The notes beneath the pieces are model-generated. The model was not told where the DNA came from. It searched no databases and saw only the letters and a program-made list of their open reading frames with translations. The position numbers and the translations under genes are program-made. A stretch of 11,007 nucleotides of DNA from an uncultured Clostridia bacterium (GTDB lineage: Bacteria > Bacillota > Clostridia > Oscillospirales > CAG-272): assembly GCA_947306035.1 (NCBI GenBank), contig CAMZFG010000014.1:1-11007 (forward strand). Reading direction: 5' to 3'. Within the stretch, counting starts at the first letter, position 1. Each line of letters begins with the position of its first letter. Positions 1 through 6,117 of this stretch are shown here, in pieces.

Positions 1-1003
<1,003 letters not shown>

Positions 1004-1011
1004 TCACTCCT

Positions 1012-1296
1012 TTATTCCACGATAGCCAGAATGTCGCTCTGGCGCACGATATTGTACTCCACACCGTCGCACTTGACTTCGGTGCCGGAATATTTGCTGG
1101 TGATCACGCGGTCGCCCACTTTGACGGTCATTTTGACCTCTTTGCCGTCCACAAGCCCACCGGGGCCGACGGCGATCACTTCCGCGACCTGGGGTTTTTC
1201 CTGCGCGGCGGCGGTCAGGATAAGACCGGATTTCGTTTTTTCTTCTGCCTCCACGAGTTTGACGACTACGCGGTCGGCAAGCGGTTTGATAGTCAT
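1012..1296 (-). CDS. groES: Co-chaperonin GroES (10 kDa chaperonin)
   Basis: The 94-residue lid of the GroEL chamber. The protein starts MTIKPLADRVVVKL and has the mobile loop that contacts GroEL at about residues 16-33 (EAEEKTKSGLILTAAA), followed by EKPQVAEVIAVGPG and the C-terminal strands VGDRVITSKYSGTEV and DILAIVE. Length is normal for the family. The ATG at 1296-1294 is preceded by a strong GCCTCCTT complement (AAGGAGGC, 1303-1310) at proper spacing. It is the first gene of the groES-groEL operon, and its promoter and CIRCE operator lie just upstream, so repression by HrcA and induction by heat or unfolded protein is expected. hrcA itself is not in the window. Confidence 0.98.
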   Translation of the reverse strand: MTIKPLADRVVVKLVEAEEKTKSGLILTAAAQEKPQVAEVIAVGPGGLVDGKEVKMTVKVGDRVITSKYSGTEVKCDGVEYNIVRQSDILAIVE

Positions 1297-1314
1297 TTTT
1301 TTGCCTCCTTACAG

Positions 1315-1340
1315 CAACAATTTTCTTGCGAATCTTGTTG
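1315..1340 (-). repeat. Short inverted repeat in the groES leader
   Basis: CAACAA (1315-1320) and TTGTTG (1335-1340) can pair across a 14-nt loop, between the CIRCE element and the groES ribosome binding site. The stem is AT-rich and only 6 bp, so it may be fortuitous. Confidence 0.35.
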
Positions 1341-1344
1341 AGAT

Positions 1345-1371
1345 TTGGCACTCATACTTTGGGAGTGCTAA
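1345..1371 (-). promoter_or_regulatory. CIRCE operator (HrcA binding site)
   Basis: Read on the minus strand this is TTAGCACTC, nine spacer bases, then GAGTGCCAA. The CIRCE consensus is TTAGCACTC-N9-GAGTGCTAA, so there is a single departure in the second arm. It begins 11 nt after the -10 box of the groES promoter, that is, in the extreme 5' leader, the usual place for HrcA to block transcription of groESL. Spacer length and position match the classical element. Confidence 0.97.
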
Positions 1372-1382
1372 CTCATAAGATT

Positions 1383-1410
1383 ATTGTACTACAAATTATG
1401 GAAAAATCAA
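1383..1410 (-). promoter_or_regulatory. groES-groEL promoter (sigma-A type)
   Basis: On the minus strand a -35 box TTGATT (1410-1405) and a -10 box TACAAT (1388-1383) are separated by 16 nt. Transcription would start about 1376, just before CIRCE. The match to the vegetative consensus and the position make this the likely groESL promoter. Confidence 0.8.
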
Positions 1411-1420
1411 GGGGATTTGC

Positions 1421-1445
1421 GATTGTTCACATATTATTAACAATC
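1421..1445 (+). repeat. Perfect 7-bp inverted repeat touching the symporter ribosome binding site
   Basis: GATTGTT (1421-1427) and AACAATC (1439-1445) are perfectly complementary across an 11-nt AT-rich spacer. The right arm ends at the base before the AGGAGG of the downstream symporter gene. It could be an operator or an RNA stem at the translation start. No convincing plus-strand -35/-10 pair for the symporter gene was found in the 1372-1445 interval. Confidence 0.6.
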
Positions 1446-1455
1446 AGGAGGAGAC

Positions 1456-2829
1456 ATGGAAAGGTTTTTCGCTCTCGTCACGGGCGGCGTGGTGCCGCTT
1501 TGCCTGCTGTTGGCGGGCGCAGGATTTTTCATCTTATGCGGTTGGCGCATGGCCGCGCACCCGAAAAAGACGCTTCTCGGTATGTGGCGCGCGTCCGCGG
1601 GGCAGGGCACCTCGCCCGCGGCGGCCTTCTCGGTGGCGCTGGCGGGCACGCTCGGCGTGGGCAACGTCACCGGCGTGGCGGCGGCTTTGGCGGCGGGCGG
1701 CCCCGGGGCGCTGTTCTGGATGTGGGCGGCGGCCTTTCTGGCCATGCCCGTCAAATACGCCGAGATCACGCTGGCGCAGGCCGAGGCCGTGGAGGAAACG
1801 CGGCGGCACGGCGGGGCGATGTACTACATTCAAAAGGCGTTTCGCGGCCGTGCGGGGCGGGTGCTGGCGGTGGTCTTTACTTTGTTCTGCCTGTTTGCCA
1901 TGCTGACGCTCGGCGGCACGATGCAGAGCCACGCGGCGGCTGAAGCGATGGCGGGCGTGTTCGGCGTGCCGCCGCTTGCCGTGGGCATTTTGCTTGCCGC
2001 GGGCGTCGGGTTGGTGCTGTGGCGCGGCGCCGACCGCGTCGAGGCTTTCTGCGCCCGGCTGATGCCGCTTTTGTGCGCGCTTTTCGTCGGCGCGTCGCTG
2101 GCCGTCATTTTCGCGCGCGCCGCGTCGCTGCCTGCCGTGCTGCTCTCCGTTTTCCGGGGCGCTTTTTCGTTCCGCGCCGCGGCGGGCGGCCTTTTTGCTT
2201 CGAGTGCCATGGCGGCGCTGCGCGCCGGCGTCATGCGCGGGCTCGTCTCCAACGAGGCGGGGTGCGGCACGGCTCCGCTCGCCCACGCCGCCGGGCATGC
2301 CAAAACGCCGGCACAGCAGGGTTTTTGGGGCATTTTCGAGGTGTTCGTCGACACCGTTCTGCTCTGCACGCTGACGGGGCTTTGCATTCTGCTCTCCGGC
2401 AAAATGACGGCGGGCGACGGCACGCTGTCGGCGCTTTCCGCTTTTTTGCCGCTCGGCGCGGCGGCGGGGCCGCTCTTTGCCCTGATCCTGCTTTTTTTCG
2501 CCTTTGCCACCGAACTGTGCTGGGCGCATTACGGCGGGGAATGTCTGTATTTTCTCACCAAAAAAGAAAAAGCCGACCGCCGGGTGGTGCCGGCGGTGGC
2601 GTTCTCTTCGATCGTCGGCGCGCTGTTGGCGCCGGAACTTTTGTGGCGACTGACCGACGCGGCGGTGGCGGGCATGACGCTCGTCAACCTTTCCGCGCTG
2701 TGGCGCTGTCGGCACGTCGTCAAAACGGAAACGGAAGCGTTCTTTACAGCAGGGGATACAGAGAAAGCAGAGGCAGCCCCACGGCCGCGGCGGCTTTTTC
2801 GGCGTCGCGCCGGGTCATCGGAGCGCTGA
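1456..2829 (+). CDS. AGCS-family sodium:alanine/glycine symporter
   Basis: Integral membrane transporter of 457 residues expected to import alanine or glycine with sodium or protons. Family signatures are clear: GVGNVTGVAAALAAGGPGAL (67-86) followed by FWMWAAAFLAMPVKYAEITLA, RGLVSNEAGCGTAPLAHAA (261-279) and FEVFVDTVLLCTLTGLC (294-310). Hydrophobic segments run from residue 10 to about 415, and the tail after residue 420 is hydrophilic and very basic (RPRRLFRRR). The ATG follows AGGAGGAG at 1446-1453, a strong site with a short spacer. It is divergent from groES and converges on hom: its last 86 bp, encoding the basic tail, overlap the 3' end of hom on the other strand. Substrate preference cannot be read from sequence. 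Confidence 0.93.
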   Translation: MERFFALVTGGVVPLCLLLAGAGFFILCGWRMAAHPKKTLLGMWRASAGQGTSPAAAFSVALAGTLGVGNVTGVAAALAAGGPGALFWMWAAAFLAMPVKYAEITLAQAEAVEETRRHGGAMYYIQKAFRGRAGRVLAVVFTLFCLFAMLTLGGTMQSHAAAEAMAGVFGVPPLAVGILLAAGVGLVLWRGADRVEAFCARLMPLLCALFVGASLAVIFARAASLPAVLLSVFRGAFSFRAAAGGLFASSAMAALRAGVMRGLVSNEAGCGTAPLAHAAGHAKTPAQQGFWGIFEVFVDTVLLCTLTGLCILLSGKMTAGDGTLSALSAFLPLGAAAGPLFALILLFFAFATELCWAHYGGECLYFLTKKEKADRRVVPAVAFSSIVGALLAPELLWRLTDAAVAGMTLVNLSALWRCRHVVKTETEAFFTAGDTEKAEAAPRPRRLFRRRAGSSER

Positions 2830-3955
2830 TGCAGGAGATGCGGCCGGGCTGGGCGATGATCTGACCTTGCCCCGGCACGGCGGCGATCTTTTCCCGCGCG
2901 TCGTCTCCGGCGGCAAAGGAAAAGCAGAACGCGGAAACGGCCGCCTGCGCGTCGGCGTAATCTTCCTCGTCGGCCGCCCGGAAAGGCAGATCGGCCGCAG
3001 GGGGAGCGGGGTGCGCGGCCGCTTCGATCACGTCGCCCGCCACGGCGCTTGCCGTGGGCAGTTTGCCCGCGCCCGGGCCGCACAGCCAAACGCGGCCCAC
3101 CGTGTCGCCCTCGATCAGAATGCCGTTGAAAACGTCGTTGATCGACGCCAGCGGGTGCGCCGCGGGCAAAAGACGCGGTTCGACCGTGCAAAGCACGCGC
3201 TCGCCGATCTTCTCGGCGTGCCCGATCAGTTTCAGTACGCAGCCGAAGGCCTCGGCGGTCTGCATATCGTCGGTGGTGACGCTGCCGACGCCGCGGCACA
3301 AGATCCGCTCGGGGCAGAGCAGTTTGCCGAACGCCAGCGCCGCCAGTATCACGATCTTGCGGGCGGCGTCATGCCCCTCGACGTCGGCGGCGGGGTCCGC
3401 CTCGGCATAGCCCTTTTGCTGTGCCTCTGCCAGCGCCGCCCCGAAGTCGACGCCCGCCGAGAGCATGCGGGTGAGAATGTAGTTGGTGGTGCCGTTGAGA
3501 ATGCCGTCGATGCGCGTCACGCGGTTGGCGGCCAGATCGCGGCGCAGCGGCCCGATGACGGGAATGCCGCCGCCCACGCTTGCCTCAAACAGGTAGCGCA
3601 CGCCTTTTTCTTTTGCCAGCGCCAGCAGTTCCGCGCCGCGGGACGCCACGACCTGCTTGTTCGAGGTGACCACGCTCTTGCCGGCCGCCAGCGCCGCTTT
3701 GGTAAAGTCATAGGCCGGGTGCAGACCGCCCATGGCTTCCACCACGATCGAGATGTCCCGGTCGTTCAGAATATCGTTGATATCGTGCGTGACGAGCGAG
3801 GCGAAAGGACTGCCCGGAAACTCGCGCAGATCCAGTATTCGTTTCAGGGAAAGGGGTTGGCCCAGCGTTTTTTCAAGCAGGTCGTGGTTTTGCGTCAGCA
3901 CTTCCGCGGTGCCGCCGCCCACCACGCCGAAGCCGAGAATGGCTACGTGTATCAT
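2744..3955 (-). CDS. hom: Homoserine dehydrogenase
   Basis: Catalyses NAD(P)H-dependent reduction of aspartate semialdehyde to homoserine, the branch step towards threonine and methionine. The 403-residue product has the nucleotide-binding GFGVVGGG (8-15), VVEAMGG (71-77), SNKQVVA (98-104), the conserved NGTTNYIL (154-161) and GYAEADPAADVEGHDAARK (182-200) with the expected catalytic Asp196/Lys200 pair. The C-terminal part from about residue 340 (FCFSFAAGDD to the end) resembles an ACT domain, suggesting threonine feedback, and is on the short side. Translation could start further upstream, but the ATG at 3955 fits the domain start and has AGGAAAGGA (3961-3969) before it; longer forms would run into the divergent gene. 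Its stop lies inside the convergent symporter gene. Confidence 0.95.
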   Translation of the reverse strand: MIHVAILGFGVVGGGTAEVLTQNHDLLEKTLGQPLSLKRILDLREFPGSPFASLVTHDINDILNDRDISIVVEAMGGLHPAYDFTKAALAAGKSVVTSNKQVVASRGAELLALAKEKGVRYLFEASVGGGIPVIGPLRRDLAANRVTRIDGILNGTTNYILTRMLSAGVDFGAALAEAQQKGYAEADPAADVEGHDAARKIVILAALAFGKLLCPERILCRGVGSVTTDDMQTAEAFGCVLKLIGHAEKIGERVLCTVEPRLLPAAHPLASINDVFNGILIEGDTVGRVWLCGPGAGKLPTASAVAGDVIEAAAHPAPPAADLPFRAADEEDYADAQAAVSAFCFSFAAGDDAREKIAAVPGQGQIIAQPGRISCISAPMTRRDAEKAAAAVGLPLLSLYPLL

Positions 3956-3969
3956 ACAGGTCCTTTCCT

Positions 3970-3986
3970 GCGCCGCAAAGCGGCGC
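3970..3986 (-). promoter_or_regulatory. GC hairpin next to the hom ribosome binding site
   Basis: A perfect 7-bp stem GCGCCGC / GCGGCGC with a 3-nt loop ends directly at the AGGAAAGGA ribosome binding site (3961-3969) of hom. It lies inside the predicted leader, about 14-30 nt after the expected transcription start. Its stability and position suggest an effect on translation or mRNA stability. No poly-U follows, so it is not an intrinsic terminator. Confidence 0.6.
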
Positions 3987-4006
3987 GCGTGGGAAATATC
4001 CGCTTT

Positions 4007-4035
4007 ATTATAGCACACTTCGGGGCGAATTGCAA
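4007..4035 (-). promoter_or_regulatory. hom promoter (sigma-A type)
   Basis: On the minus strand TTGCAA (4035-4030) is followed after exactly 17 nt by TATAAT (4012-4007). Start of transcription is expected near 4000, giving a leader of about 45 nt. Confidence 0.88.
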
Positions 4036-4042
4036 ATATCAC

Positions 4043-4071
4043 TTGAAAAACGGGGAAAAATGTGATAGAAT
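4043..4071 (+). promoter_or_regulatory. Promoter of the DUF4364 gene (sigma-A type)
   Basis: TTGAAA (4043-4048), a 17-nt spacer, and TAGAAT (4066-4071). The -35 box lies only 7 bp from the -35 box of the divergent hom promoter, so the two polymerases would bind back to back. Confidence 0.82.
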
Positions 4072-4103
4072 AGCAAAAAAGCGAGCAAAGGAGCGTGATT
4101 TTT

Positions 4104-4649
4104 ATGGCTTCTGCCGTGGGCGGCATGAGCAACGTCAAAATATTCGTGCTGTACCTGATGGAGAACGTCGGCAGGCCGCTTGATTTCGTCACGCTCAACG
4201 ACATCGTCATGCAGACCGATTACGTCATGTATCTCGACTTTGCCGAGGCCTTCAACAAAATGCTCGACGACGGTCTGATCGCCGCGGTCGGCGGGGAGGG
4301 CGAGACCGCCTACGTCATCACCGAGCGCGGCCGCAACGTGGCGGAAAGTCTGCACAGCGACATTCTTTCTTCTTTATTAGATAAGAGTTTAGCCGCGGCG
4401 CTGCGCTATCTCGATTTCAAACAGCGTGGCGTCAAGGCCGTCTGCTCGGTCGAAAAGCGGGAAGACGGGCGCTATGCCGTCGTGTGCGAACTCTCGGAGC
4501 GGGGAACGGTCATTTACGCCACCACGCTGCTCGTCGACAGCGAGGACAGGGCCCGCCGCATGGCGGAAAACTTCCGCGACCGGCCCGAGGTCATCTACCG
4601 GGGCGTGCACGCGCTGCTGGCAGGCAATATCAACTATCTGTTCGATTGA
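4104..4649 (+). CDS. DUF4364 family protein
   Basis: A 181-residue soluble protein matching the DUF4364 family of Firmicutes, recognised from the N-terminal pattern NVKIFVLYLMENVGRPLDF and LNDIVMQTDYVMYLDFAEA. The first ~75 residues read like a winged-helix module (helices, then LLDDGLIA-type end: MLDDGLIAAVGGEGETAYVITERG). The C-terminal half (about 95-160) is predicted beta-rich (VKAVCSVEKREDGRYAVVCEL). Molecular function is not established; a DNA-binding or regulatory role is inference. The ATG at 4104 is chosen because AAAGGAG at 4087-4093 sits about 10 nt before it; a GTG at 4095 would be too close to that site. It has its own promoter and is divergent from hom. Confidence 0.82.
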   Translation: MASAVGGMSNVKIFVLYLMENVGRPLDFVTLNDIVMQTDYVMYLDFAEAFNKMLDDGLIAAVGGEGETAYVITERGRNVAESLHSDILSSLLDKSLAAALRYLDFKQRGVKAVCSVEKREDGRYAVVCELSERGTVIYATTLLVDSEDRARRMAENFRDRPEVIYRGVHALLAGNINYLFD

Positions 4650-4697
4650 GACGAATGTAAACAAATTGTGAATTTTTGCGGCCCCGTCTGTTTTTTT

Positions 4698-4746
4698 GCA
4701 CATTTTGACCGCCGTTTCAGCGGCAAAAACGGTCGTTTCTTTGTGC
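4698..4746 (+). terminator. Possible terminator or nested hairpin after the DUF4364 gene
   Basis: Nested complementary arms are GCACA/TGTGC (4698-4702, 4742-4746), GACCG/CGGTC (4707-4711, 4730-4734) and CCG/CGG inside. The middle stem is followed by the T-rich GTTTCTTT. The stems are short and the loops loose, so termination here is a weak call. No better terminator exists between the DUF4364 gene and the sigma-factor promoter. Confidence 0.3.
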
Positions 4747-4803
4747 CATTTGCCGAAAAAAGCGGGTTTTTGCCTTCCTATTCTCCGCAAAACGGGCAAA
4801 AAC
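4722..4803. repeat. Three copies of the 9-mer GGCAAAAAC upstream of the sigma-factor promoter
   Basis: GGCAAAAAC occurs at 4722-4730 and 4795-4803 in direct orientation, and as GTTTTTGCC at 4766-4774. A shorter variant GCAAAACGG lies at 4787-4795. The last two full copies form a 9-bp inverted repeat with a 20-nt loop that ends two bases before the -35 box of the next promoter. Confidence 0.65.
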
Positions 4804-4805
4804 TA

Positions 4806-4833
4806 TTGACAAATTGTAAAATTATGATATAAT
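4806..4833 (+). promoter_or_regulatory. Promoter of the sigma-factor gene (sigma-A type)
   Basis: A perfect TTGACA (4806-4811) and a perfect TATAAT (4828-4833) with a 16-nt spacer. Transcription should start close to 4840. Confidence 0.92.
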
Positions 4834-4834
4834 A

Positions 4835-4871
4835 GACCTGTGTCCCCGTCGAAAGGCGGCGGTCACAGGTC
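4835..4871 (+). promoter_or_regulatory. Inverted repeat across the sigma-factor transcription start and leader
   Basis: GACCTGTG (4835-4842) is perfectly complementary to CACAGGTC (4864-4871). Between them CCGTC-GAAA-GGCGG can form a second short stem (one G-U pair) with a GNRA-type loop. TTTTG follows the right arm. Since the -10 box ends at 4833, the left arm straddles the expected start site, so it may act as DNA operator, as leader RNA, or both. The ribosome binding site is only a few bases further on. Confidence 0.65.
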
Positions 4872-4887
4872 TTTTGTAAGAGGAAAT

Positions 4888-5457
4888 ATGTGTAACCAGC
4901 CGTCGAACCAGCCCGTTCAAGATCTGATCCGCCGTGTCCGCACAGGTGACCCGGCGGCTTTTCCCGCACTTCTTGACGAATACCGGGCCCTGATCGGTGC
5001 CGCGGTCGCCCGTTTCGGGGCCGGTCTGCAGGCCGCCGACCGCGACGATCTGCGTCAGTTGGCGACGATCGCCCTCTATCGTGCCGCCATGAACTACGAT
5101 ATGGCGCAAAGCGAGGTGGAGTTCGGTCTGTTTGCCAAGATCTGCGTGGAGAACGCGCTGGTCTCGCATCTGCGCCGTCTGCGCCGTCCCGTCGACGAGC
5201 CGCTGCCCGTAGACATGCTGGGTGAAGGGAAAGACGACCCCGCCGCCCTGCTGCTGCAGGAAGAGGCCGCCGCCCTGCTGCGCGCCCGCATCCGCGCGGT
5301 GCTTTCTCCCTTTGAGAACCGCGTGTGGGATCTGCATATCACGGGTCACTCCGCCGCGTCCATCGCCGCCATCCTCTCCAAAAACCCCCGTTCCGTTGAA
5401 AACGCCGTTTTCCGCATTCGTCGCAAGCTGCGTCGGGCGCTGCACGACCGCGGTTGA
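4888..5457 (+). CDS. Sigma-70 family RNA polymerase sigma factor, SigH-like
   Basis: A 189-residue sigma factor with region 2 and region 4 only. Region 2 spans about residues 23-100 (ALLDEYRALI, DRDDLRQLATIALYRAAMNYD, FAKICVENALVSHLRRLRR). Region 4 spans about 123-185, with LSPFENRVWDLHITGHSAAS and a helix-turn-helix ending in KNPRSVENAVFRIRRKLRRAL. That last pattern is close to the KSVDNALQRVKRKL motif of sporulation sigma-H, so a SigH-type group is more likely than a classical ECF factor. The ATG at 4888 has AAGAGGA (4878-4884) before it. A GTG at 4840 lies at the predicted transcription start and is not used. No anti-sigma gene is adjacent. No terminator is visible before the next gene, so both may share a transcript. 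Confidence 0.9.
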   Translation: MCNQPSNQPVQDLIRRVRTGDPAAFPALLDEYRALIGAAVARFGAGLQAADRDDLRQLATIALYRAAMNYDMAQSEVEFGLFAKICVENALVSHLRRLRRPVDEPLPVDMLGEGKDDPAALLLQEEAAALLRARIRAVLSPFENRVWDLHITGHSAASIAAILSKNPRSVENAVFRIRRKLRRALHDRG

Positions 5458-5572
5458 CGGGTTCTATATGCCCCGGTAGCTTAATCCAGAGCGTTGAAGG
5501 TCTCCTCAAAGGTGTCGGTCAAAATCCGTCTAAGGGCAAAAACCATCTCAAAATCAAAGCGAGGTACGAACA

Positions 5573-5899
5573 ATGAACGAAGAAGCAACCATGGTTGGCG
5601 CAGAAGAAGTCTTTGAGGACAAAACGCTGGTTTGCAAAGAATGCGGCAAAGAATTTGTGTTCACCGCCGGCGAACAGAAGTTCTACAAAGAAAAGGGCTT
5701 TATGAACGAGCCGAAGAGCTGCAAGGCCTGCCGCGACGCCAAGAAGAACGCCAACAAAGCGCAGAGAGAGTATTTCATCACCACCTGCGCCGACTGCGGT
5801 GGGGAAGCCAGAGTGACTTTCCAGCCCTCCAACGACAGACCTGTGTACTGCAGCGCCTGCTTCGAGAAGAGAAAGAACGCCGCCGCGCAAGAGCAGTAA
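5573..5899 (+). CDS. Small protein with two CxxC zinc ribbons
   Basis: A 108-residue protein with two four-cysteine modules: C21-x2-C24 ... C50-x2-C53, and C72-x2-C75 ... C93-x2-C96. The first has the pattern LVCKECGKEF, FTAGEQKFYKEKGF, PKSCKACR typical of the 'probable zinc-ribbon domain' family of Firmicutes. The second reads TTCADCGGEARVTFQP, DRPVYCSACF. Lysine/arginine content is high, so nucleic-acid or ribosome contact is plausible, but no function is established. The ATG at 5573 is preceded by a modest GCGAGG site; an internal ATG at 5591 has none. Four of five arginines use AGA, unlike the CGC-rich neighbours. It lies 115 bp after the sigma-factor gene, without a clear promoter in between, and is followed by a strong terminator. 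Confidence 0.85.
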   Translation: MNEEATMVGAEEVFEDKTLVCKECGKEFVFTAGEQKFYKEKGFMNEPKSCKACRDAKKNANKAQREYFITTCADCGGEARVTFQPSNDRPVYCSACFEKRKNAAAQEQ

Positions 5900-5908
5900 T
5901 GCTTGCCG

Positions 5909-5937
5909 AAAAAAAGCCCGCCGTGCGGGCTTTTTTT
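5909..5937 (+). terminator. Intrinsic terminator after the zinc-ribbon gene
   Basis: GCCCGC (5916-5921), a 3-nt loop, GCGGGC (5925-5930), then seven Ts; seven As precede the stem, so pairing extends further. A textbook rho-independent terminator ten bases after the stop codon. Confidence 0.95.
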
Positions 5938-5969
5938 CGTATTTATGAGAAGTGCAAGAAAACGTGTGG

Positions 5970-6012
5970 TTTTTTGATCGATTTTTGCAGTTTTTTTTGA
6001 TTTATTTTTGCA
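5970..6012. repeat. 20-bp tandem repeat upstream of the MarR gene promoter
   Basis: The 20-nt units at 5970-5989 and 5993-6012 agree at 18 of 20 positions (they differ only as CG versus TT in the middle) and have a 23-bp period. Each is six Ts, GAT, two variable bases, then ATTTTTGCA after the shared core. The second copy runs into the palindrome TTTTGCAAAA (6006-6015), which ends four bases before the -35 box. Confidence 0.8.
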
Positions 6013-6019
6013 AAAGGTG

Positions 6020-6047
6020 TTGACGAGGCGTTTTTCTATGTTATAAT
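6020..6047 (+). promoter_or_regulatory. Promoter of the MarR-type gene (sigma-A type)
   Basis: TTGACG (6020-6025), 16 nt, then a perfect TATAAT (6042-6047). Transcription should begin near 6054, leaving a leader of about 65 nt. Confidence 0.9.
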
Positions 6048-6056
6048 GAGGGTGTT

Positions 6057-6092
6057 CGGGGTATCCGCCCCCGGCGTGGACGCCTCGGCGTC
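6057..6092 (+). promoter_or_regulatory. GC-rich palindromes in the MarR gene leader
   Basis: CGGGG (6057-6061) can pair with CCCCG (6069-6073). Further on, GACGCC (6079-6084) and GGCGTC (6087-6092) form a 6-bp inverted repeat with a 2-nt gap. An upstream GGCGT (6073-6077) competes for the same ACGCC. The block lies between the transcription start and the ribosome binding site (GGAAAGGA, 6101-6108), a place consistent with an autoregulatory operator or a leader RNA structure. Confidence 0.5.
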
Positions 6093-6117
6093 AATAACAG
6101 GGAAAGGAAAACGTATC

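Noticed and set aside
1421..1445. Rex- or TnrA-type operator before the symporter gene.
   Set aside because: The arms look like TTGTT/AACAA, but the spacing is 21 bp overall, not the 18 bp of Rex sites, and 19 rather than 17 bp for a TnrA pattern.
1534..2715. Long open frame on the minus strand inside the symporter gene.
   Set aside because: Its translation is low-complexity Arg/Gly/Ala-rich without family features; it is a by-product of the GC-rich third positions of the real gene.
3956..4210. An 85-codon N-terminal extension of homoserine dehydrogenase.
   Set aside because: It would run through the hom promoter and into the divergent DUF4364 gene, and the dinucleotide-binding fold starts at the internal ATG with a good ribosome binding site.
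4840..4887. GTG start extending the sigma factor by 16 residues.
   Set aside because: It coincides with the predicted transcription start and the leader hairpin and has no ribosome binding site.
5454..5482. Promoter for the zinc-ribbon gene from TTGACG at the sigma-factor stop codon.
   Set aside because: At 17-nt spacing the -10 would be TAGCTT, a poor match; no better hexamer is nearby, so it was not called.
5470..5545. tRNA-like block between the sigma-factor and zinc-ribbon genes (GCCC...GGGC ends, a TAGCTTAATCCAGAGC D-arm look, later ACCA).
   Set aside because: The acceptor stem has only four good pairs, the anticodon arm cannot form a 5-bp stem with a 7-nt loop and U33, and the T-arm lacks the TTC motif. 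At best a very decayed relic; probably coincidence.
6046..6117. Upstream ATG giving a 24-residue longer MarR protein.
   Set aside because: This ATG overlaps the -10 box, upstream of the transcription start; the ATG at 6118 has the ribosome binding site.
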